Positions 59,209-64,000 of a stretch of DNA of 64,000 bases are shown here, piece by piece. Source of the DNA: Deltaproteobacteria bacterium. Its GTDB lineage: Bacteria > Desulfobacterota > Desulfobulbia > Desulfobulbales > JAGXFP01. How positions within the stretch are numbered: position 1 is the first letter of the stretch; each line of letters begins with the position of its first letter. A program made the position numbers and the translations under genes. Under the pieces are notes generated by a model, which saw nothing but the letters and a program-made list of their open reading frames with translations, had not been told where the DNA came from and searched no databases. The stretch spans positions 1-64,000 of the forward strand of contig JAGVGT010000023.1 in assembly GCA_020056965.1 (NCBI GenBank). Reading direction: 5' to 3'.

Positions 59209-60567
59209 TTATTTTTTTGTTAGATTTTCAATAGTTAACTTGATTAAGTCAAACAAGGATGAACTTGATATTTTCTCCTTAGCAATCTCTTCAGAACGAG
59301 AAGTGCCAAAAAATCTTTCTGTGAGTTTTGCTTTCAATTCGTACTTTGTTGCATCAGGCATTTTTTCTAAAAATGGATCGATAGAAGCTAGCTCTAATTC
59401 GGCCTGTCTATTTCGGTATTCAGCGTTTCTATGTTTAGTTGACTCAGAGGCTGCGTAAGTAGCCGGGACCGCTAATACTAGCGCTGCGCCAATCCTAAAC
59501 AATGATAACTTCCAATCAAATCCATTTTCTGCCGATATGAAAATTGTCAAACCAATCACGATGACCATGCCAGTCATTAACAATAACGCTACTTTGCGAA
59601 GCCAATCAGCGGTTTCTTTTTCTTGATTAGCAATTTTTTGAAAATTACCAGTTACACCTATATTTCCAATGATTTGCACAAGGTTTGAGGCTTCTTCTTT
59701 CTTTTCCCAAAGAACGTTAATTATATCTGTAGAATCTACCTCTAAGGTTTCCATTTGAGTTTTTGCTTCATCTTGGATTTTTTCAGATATTAATTGTGAC
59801 CTTCCGTCGATAGCTATTAATTTCTCATTAAATTCTTCTAATTTTGTTCTAGATTCATCTTCAATTACTTTAAGAAACGCCGTGAATTTTTCGTTGTTTT
59901 GAATTGCTAGTTCAGAAAACTTTTTTTCAAGATTTTCAAGGGCCTGAACGTGCTCATCATTTCTCTGTTTTTCAGATATTGCGAACTGCTCTCTACGCTT
60001 TTCAGCTGAATCTGAAAATTGCTGTTGAAACTGTGATATCGCAGTATCAAGCCTTCCTTTTTGCACGTTTATATCATTGGATATTTCAATACCTTTTGAT
60101 GATAAATCGTTGATTTGAATTTGTAGTTTCTTGAAGTCTTCTTCAAGGTATCGTATATATTGACCAGCTGACTTTCTAAAATTACCAATTGATTCACGAA
60201 GCCCATCAATGTCTGTTACTTGGGTAACTGGGACCAGCATGCGTCCTTGAACTAATAAATTATCTGCATGATTGTTGGCATTTACCAGATGCCCCCTGTT
60301 TTGATTCGCGTTGTAACTTGATAGTTCTTGGATAATGTTTTGCGCATGGCTGCTTAGATTCTTAAGTGTTGGATTTGCAGCCAATAAAGGATCGGTATTT
60401 GAGAGAGAGTTAGAAATAAAAGAAATAATTTGTGTAAGTCTATTGTAGTCTTCAAGAGAGTCAACTTGCTTTTCGGCATGTTTCCCTACTTGGTCAAGCA
60501 AGTCGTTAATTTGTTGAATTTGTGAATGTATTAGATGGTTTTCAAATCTATCAACCCACTCAGACAT
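59209..60567 (-). CDS. Unknown coiled-coil membrane protein, AT-rich (452 aa)
   Basis: Starts at ATG 60567 after GAGGTGAAT. Residues 1-130 are helical; 130-300 form long heptad-like coiled coils ('LEEDFKKLQIQINDLSSKGIEIS', 'DSAEKRREQFAISEKQRNDEHVQALENLEKKF'); two membrane helices follow (about 325-345 'VALLLMTGMVIVIGLTIFI' and 358-376 'IGAALVLAVPATYAASEST'); the C-terminal ~75 residues are soluble. The composition is much lower in GC than all neighbours, and there is no operon partner, so it appears transferred. No enzyme motif recognised. Topology resembles membrane-anchored coiled-coil sensors or effectors of accessory loci; a phage-defence role is only a guess. Confidence 0.75.
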   Translation of the reverse strand: MSEWVDRFENHLIHSQIQQINDLLDQVGKHAEKQVDSLEDYNRLTQIISFISNSLSNTDPLLAANPTLKNLSSHAQNIIQELSSYNANQNRGHLVNANNHADNLLVQGRMLVPVTQVTDIDGLRESIGNFRKSAGQYIRYLEEDFKKLQIQINDLSSKGIEISNDINVQKGRLDTAISQFQQQFSDSAEKRREQFAISEKQRNDEHVQALENLEKKFSELAIQNNEKFTAFLKVIEDESRTKLEEFNEKLIAIDGRSQLISEKIQDEAKTQMETLEVDSTDIINVLWEKKEEASNLVQIIGNIGVTGNFQKIANQEKETADWLRKVALLLMTGMVIVIGLTIFISAENGFDWKLSLFRIGAALVLAVPATYAASESTKHRNAEYRNRQAELELASIDPFLEKMPDATKYELKAKLTERFFGTSRSEEIAKEKISSSSLFDLIKLTIENLTKK

Positions 60568-60851
60568 TAATTCACCTCTCTCTCTTTAATCCATAACATC
60601 GTTATTAGATAGCTTGCGGCTTTTCTTTTTCTTCCGCAGGATACTAACCGCTTAAGGGCTCAAAAGTGGTCAAAAACCGGCCACTTATTTCCTTAAATAG
60701 CGGCTTTTACCCCCGTGTGGGGGTGTTAGATAGAAAACTATATAATGCCGGCTAAAATTAGTCGGGGTGTTATATAGCTAACTGATTGTGGGTGGGGCTG
60801 CAAGGTGAAATCTTGACAGGCAAGGCGTGGCCTTTGATCGTGGCGATAGCA
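60568..60851. other. Gap with three short related direct repeats
   Basis: The motif GTTATTAGATAGCTTGC (60601), GTGTTAGATAGAAAAC (60725) and GTGTTATATAGCTAAC (60767) recurs in the same orientation, with a CCCCCGTGTGGGGG hairpin at 60711. These may be remnants of insertion of the AT-rich gene next door, or regulator sites. No coding. Confidence 0.4.
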
Positions 60852-62294
60852 TCATCGCAATGACGCCAGCAACGCCCGGATGAAGGGACAGAAGCGGTCC
60901 AGGGAGGGGAGGAAGAGTCTTTCCTCTGGCGAGTGGGGGTTCTTGACGGTCGGACCCAGGGAGAGCATGTCCATGCCCGGATTTTGGGCGCCGATGATCC
61001 CGCACTCCAGACCGGCGTGGATGATCTCGATGGTCGCTTCGCTGCCGAACAGCTCGCGGTAAACCTGGCGGGCCTGGGCCAGCAGCAGCGAGCTTGGCTC
61101 CGGCGCCCAGCCGGGATAACCGATCCCGGTGTTGATCCTGGCCCCGGCCAGCCGGGCCAGGGCTTCACTCTTGGCGACCAGCCAGGCGAGGCCCTCCACC
61201 TTGTCGCTGCGCTGGCTGAGCAGAATTGTCAGTCGCCCTGCCTCTTCCCGGATGGTGGCCAGATTGACCGAGCTTTCGACGATTCCCACCGCCACCTTCG
61301 ACATCCCCATCACCCCATCCGGGGCGGCCAACAGCAGGTCGAGGACCCGGCGGGCCAGGTCGGGGTGGTAGATCCGGGTACCGGCCGCAGCGGCCACCGT
61401 CAAGGTGATGGCCAGATTCGGCTCGTGGGGCATGGCCTGGCGTAGCGCTGCGGTCCAGGTGGTCAGCCGCGCCTGAAGTAGCGGCACCGTGGCGGGTGGC
61501 ACGGCCAAGCGGGCGGCGGCCTCCCGGGGAATGGCGTTGTGGGCGCTGCCGCCGTGCAGCCCGGCCAGGTGGAACCCGCTGGTGGTACCCAATTCCGCCA
61601 GGGCCCGAACCAGCAGGACGTTGGCGTTGCCCCGCCCCTCGATGATGTCCACTCCCGAGTGGCCGCCCTGCAGGCCGGTCACGCTCAGTTCCAGCTGTTG
61701 ATGGTTGGCCGGCCACTCCGCATACTCCAGATCCAGCACCAGCTCACTGTCCCGGCCGCCGGCGCAGCCGATGGTTAAGACCCCCTCGTCCTCGGAATCC
61801 AGGTTGATCAATAATTTCCCGGAGAAGAAGCTCGGAGTCAGGGCGGCGGCGCCGCTGAGGCCGGTTTCCTCGGCCACGGTGAAGAGCAATTCCAGGGTAG
61901 GGTGGAGCAACTGCCGGTCCTCGGCCAGGGCCATGGCCAGGGCGATGCCTATGCCGTTATCGGCCCCCAGGGTGGTCTGCTCGGCCCGCAGCCAGTCGCC
62001 GTCGGTATAGAGGCGTAGCGGGTCGTGGCTGAAGTCGTGGGTGCTCTCCGGGGTCTGCTCGCAGACCATGTCCAGGTGGCTCTGCAGCACCAGGGTCGGC
62101 CCGCTCTCCCGGCCGGGCGAGGCAGGCACGGTGACCAGCAGGTTGCCGACCTGGTCGGTCTTGCTGGCGAAATCTTGGGCTGCCGCCCAGGCGAGCAGGA
62201 AGGCGCGGATCTGCTCTTCGTGGCCGGAACAGCGGGGGATGCGGCTGATTTTGGCGAAGTTGGCGAGAACCGTCTGGCGGGTGGTGGTGGTCAT
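60852..62294 (-). CDS. pepD: Cytosolic nonspecific dipeptidase / aminoacyl-histidine dipeptidase
   Basis: M20-family zinc dipeptidase of 480 residues. Metal ligands and catalytic residues are in 'LQSHLDMVCEQ' (His, Asp), 'TLGADNGIGIALAMAL', 'LFTVAEETGLSGA' (Glu pair), 'NLDSEDEGVLTIGCAGG' and a C-terminal 'IHAGLECGII'. Normal PepD length and all motifs present. Cleaves Xaa-His and a range of other dipeptides in the cytoplasm. Terminal region near an intergenic repeat; monocistronic. Confidence 0.95.
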   Translation of the reverse strand: MTTTTRQTVLANFAKISRIPRCSGHEEQIRAFLLAWAAAQDFASKTDQVGNLLVTVPASPGRESGPTLVLQSHLDMVCEQTPESTHDFSHDPLRLYTDGDWLRAEQTTLGADNGIGIALAMALAEDRQLLHPTLELLFTVAEETGLSGAAALTPSFFSGKLLINLDSEDEGVLTIGCAGGRDSELVLDLEYAEWPANHQQLELSVTGLQGGHSGVDIIEGRGNANVLLVRALAELGTTSGFHLAGLHGGSAHNAIPREAAARLAVPPATVPLLQARLTTWTAALRQAMPHEPNLAITLTVAAAAGTRIYHPDLARRVLDLLLAAPDGVMGMSKVAVGIVESSVNLATIREEAGRLTILLSQRSDKVEGLAWLVAKSEALARLAGARINTGIGYPGWAPEPSSLLLAQARQVYRELFGSEATIEIIHAGLECGIIGAQNPGMDMLSLGPTVKNPHSPEERLFLPSLDRFCPFIRALLASLR

Positions 62295-62635
62295 CTGCTA
62301 AGCCCCTGCTTGTTGGGTTGGCCCCATTCGGCCGTCTGGAAAAGTCTGCGAGCATGGAATTTAGCCGTCTGGGGGGAAGGCTCGCAAGCAATTTTGCGGA
62401 TCGTTCTAGTTGTTCGGAACTTTCGACAGGCCGGTCCCGATTTGTAGGATGGGCAAAGCGCCGCGTGCCCATCAGCTCTCTACCAGTCGAGATTGATTTA
62501 TGGGCACGCGGCGCTTTGCCCATCCTACATTTTTTCCAAGGATAAGGGAGGAGCAGCTGGGTTTGGCCCGCCCTTGTCAGCTTCAAAAGCTTGACAGTGA
62601 ATACGGTCTCTTCCGTTTGGAATGGCAGAAAGTAA
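62295..62635. other. 341-bp gap carrying a perfect inverted repeat
   Basis: Apart from the inverted repeat at 62443-62529 and an imperfect direct repeat of GCCGTCTGG...GCGAGCA (62330-62395), nothing is seen. Long minus-strand ORF 61957-62838 runs through it and is a shadow. Confidence 0.5.
62443..62529. repeat. Perfect 30-bp inverted repeat 'TGTAGGATGGGCAAAGCGC...'
   Basis: TGTAGGATGGGCAAAGCGCCGCGTGCCCAT (62443-62472) and its exact complement ATGGGCACGCGGCGCTTTGCCCATCCTACA (62500-62529), 27-bp spacer. One arm recurs at bases 5-34 of the window. Each arm also contains the shorter palindrome GGGC...GCCC. Confidence 0.88.
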
Positions 62636-63676
62636 TCAGAAAAAGCACTGGGGGTCGTCGGCCAGGTAATCAGCCTCGCCCCGGCTCTGGGAATGGGCGT
62701 AGGCGATGGCCCGGCAGCCCCGGCAGTGGGCCCAGGCCGGACAGCTTCCGCATTTGCCCCGGTATTGCCGGCGGTCGCGCAGTCGTTCCAGGACCTCGGA
62801 ATTGGCCCAGATCTCGCGCAGGGAATCCTCCCGGACATTGCCCAGGGGAATGGCCAGACGCCGGCAGGGGGTGACGGTGCCGTCGGGCAGCAGGGTCAGG
62901 CCGGAGAGGCCGGCGGCGCAGCCTCCGGTGGCGACTGAACCCAAGTCCTCGCAGCCATCACCGCCGCGCAACCGGGAGGCCACCGGGTCGCCGGTGACGA
63001 TCTCCAGCCCCTGGGGCGCCATGGCGAATATTTCGGCATAGATCTCGCTGAGCCGGGCCGGGGCGAGCATCCGGTCCAATAGCCCCAGGCCCCGGCCGGA
63101 GGGGACCAGCCGCGAAAAGCCCAAGCGCTGGACCCCCAACTGGCCGGCATATTCGACCATTTCCCGAAAGTAACCCGCGTTCATTTCCGAGAGGGTGGCG
63201 TTGAGGGTGACGGTGAGGCCGGCGGCCAGGAGCTGGCCGATACCCTGGCGGGAGGCGGCAAAGCTGCCCGCCCCGCGAATCTGGTCGTGGATTTCCGCCG
63301 GCCCTTCCAGGCTGACCTGAACGCCTTTGACCCCCAGTCCGGCCAACCGTTGCGCCCGTGTTTTGTCGATCAGGGTGCCGTTGGTGAGCAGGTAGGTTGC
63401 GAAACCCCGGGCGGTCATGGCGGCGATGATCTCGAAGAGTTCCTCGCGCAGGAAGGGTTCGCCGCCGGTGACGTTGAAGCTCGGCGAAAATTCCAGCCCG
63501 TAGGCCGCGCGCCAGTCGGCCAGCATCTCGGCCACCTCGTCCAGGACCTCGATGATCTCGGCCAGGCTGAGTTCGGCGGTGTGGCCGCCGGTCTGGTAAC
63601 AGTGGCGGCAGCGCAGATTGCACCGTTCGGTCAGGTGGAACTGGATGAAGAAGTCCTGGGGGTCGCTGATTGGCAT
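62636..63676 (-). CDS. Radical SAM / SPASM-domain enzyme (peptide-modification type)
   Basis: A 346-residue radical S-adenosylmethionine protein. The CxxxCxxC cluster is 'CNLRCRHC' near residue 19, with 'NVTGGEPFLREELFEII' and 'LLTNGTLI'; the C-terminal SPASM part has 'CRRLAIPLGNVREDSLREIW' and 'CGSCPAWAHCRGC', with final 'DPQCFF' supplying further cluster ligands. Such proteins crosslink or oxidise ribosomal peptides, or act in heme/cofactor biosynthesis (NirJ/AhbD-like); the GeoRSP-type peptide systems are a good comparison. Start ATG 63676 is chosen because the longer ORF runs into an intergenic repeat. Substrate not identifiable; a truncated gene lies upstream at 63938. Confidence 0.85.
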   Translation of the reverse strand: MPISDPQDFFIQFHLTERCNLRCRHCYQTGGHTAELSLAEIIEVLDEVAEMLADWRAAYGLEFSPSFNVTGGEPFLREELFEIIAAMTARGFATYLLTNGTLIDKTRAQRLAGLGVKGVQVSLEGPAEIHDQIRGAGSFAASRQGIGQLLAAGLTVTLNATLSEMNAGYFREMVEYAGQLGVQRLGFSRLVPSGRGLGLLDRMLAPARLSEIYAEIFAMAPQGLEIVTGDPVASRLRGGDGCEDLGSVATGGCAAGLSGLTLLPDGTVTPCRRLAIPLGNVREDSLREIWANSEVLERLRDRRQYRGKCGSCPAWAHCRGCRAIAYAHSQSRGEADYLADDPQCFF

Positions 63677-63710
63677 AGTGGAGGCTCGGCGGAAGCAAAA
63701 GTCCCATTTT

Positions 63711-63790
63711 GTCATTCCCGAGGTAGTAATCGGGAATCCAGTTCTTCGAGAAGTCAAGGCGTTCTGGATTCCCGCCTTCGCGGGAATGAC
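63711..63790. repeat. 'GTCATTCCCG..GGAATCCAG' inverted repeat
   Basis: GTCATTCCCGAGGTAGTAATCGGGAATCCAG...CTGGATTCCCGCCTTCGCGGGAATGAC, a hairpin-forming repeat family widespread in proteobacteria, located just upstream of the radical SAM start. Confidence 0.85.
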
Positions 63791-63841
63791 GAAAAAAACT
63801 GGTTAACAGTTAGTTTTGAAGAGGCTCGAATATAACCGCAC

Positions 63842-63886
63842 AAAAAAGGCGGAAGGGAAACCGGAGAGATCACCGGGCTTCCGCCT
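63842..63886 (-). terminator. Intrinsic terminator on the minus strand
   Basis: On the minus strand, GGCGGAAGCCCGG...CCGGTTTCCCTTCCGCC followed by six T (63842-63847). Placed after the gene entering from beyond 64000. Confidence 0.8.
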
Positions 63887-63937
63887 CCGCCTTTGGGCTT
63901 GGTTGCCGACCGGCAACGTTCAACTCTTTCAACTCTT

Positions 63938-64000
63938 TCACTTGTGGCAGATCTTGCCGGGGTTCGTTTTGACCGCCTGGCTCAGTTTGGTCCAGAAGGT
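63938..64000 (-). CDS. C-terminal tail of a gene entering from the right edge
   Basis: Reading the minus strand from 64000 gives 'TFWTKLSQAVKTNPGKICHK' and TGA at 63938-63940, followed by the terminator at 63842. Only 20 residues are in the window, so no family can be named. It could encode a small protein; it lies upstream of the radical SAM gene in the same orientation and might be functionally linked, but the terminator separates them. Confidence 0.5.
   Translation of the reverse strand, partial: TFWTKLSQAVKTNPGKICHK

Noticed and set aside
61957-62838. 293-aa minus-strand ORF spanning pepD start, repeat and radical SAM end
   Set aside because: Runs through an inverted repeat and two real genes in another frame; no family.

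Overview
The window looks like a chromosomal segment of a GC-rich, anaerobically living Desulfobacterota-type bacterium (my best guess is the Desulfobulbales/Desulfuromonadales neighbourhood; this is inference from gene content, not a database result). Pointers are a V/A-type ATPase next to ordinary bacterial genes, an indolepyruvate:ferredoxin oxidoreductase operon, PAS-rich hybrid histidine kinases, the 'PICASCKKIR' cysteine motif common in that phylum, monomeric isocitrate dehydrogenase and a TrpB2-type tryptophan synthase beta chain.

Layout. 1-2.5 kb: end of a V-type ATPase operon (B, D) followed by a small two-helix membrane protein with a four-cysteine tail. 2.5-3.6 kb: a RAYT (REP-type tyrosine) transposase unit bounded by 20-bp inverted repeats. 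3.8-5.6 kb: a very acidic zinc-ribbon protein. 5.8-10.3 kb: trpB2, an amidohydrolase, a possible decayed acetyltransferase, and a two-gene membrane ferredoxin/DUF6448 unit. 10.4-13.8 kb: a cobalamin riboswitch with terminator, then cobC-cobU-cobT-cobS. 14-25 kb: iorA-iorB-paaK-ACT-livKHMGF, a unit for uptake and oxidation of (probably aromatic) amino acids, split by an insertion carrying an unknown membrane protein and a BrnT/BrnA toxin-antitoxin pair. 25-31 kb: Lrp-type effector domain, alkaline phosphatase, two membrane proteins and a PAS hybrid kinase. 31-34.3 kb: an accessory patch with two toxin-antitoxin pairs, an orphan regulator, two unknown proteins and many copies of dispersed repeats. 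34.4-42.7 kb: gpsA, gyrA, gyrB, dnaN (all minus strand) and an AT-rich gene-free region that may be the replication origin. 42.7-48.2 kb: serine hydrolase, mtnA with a hidden small ORF upstream, a DUF255 thioredoxin-domain protein and comF. 48.3-58.6 kb: DEAD-box helicase, a Tat-exported binding protein coupled to a hybrid kinase, a lipoprotein, a DHFR-like protein and icd. 58.8-64 kb: small lipoprotein, an AT-rich coiled-coil membrane protein, pepD, a radical SAM/SPASM enzyme and the tail of one more gene.

Most striking observations: (i) a 53-codon ORF just upstream of mtnA that reads through one in-frame TGA placed to give a C-x-x-U motif, with a hairpin that fits the bacterial SECIS rules as I know them, so it is a candidate unannotated selenoprotein; (ii) an in-frame TGA inside gyrB in an otherwise intact 799-codon gene, most simply a sequence error but needing a check because it lies 4.3 kb from the first; (iii) the aromatic amino-acid oxidation operon with its inserted toxin-antitoxin cargo; (iv) at least six families of dispersed inverted repeats, sitting in almost every long intergenic gap.
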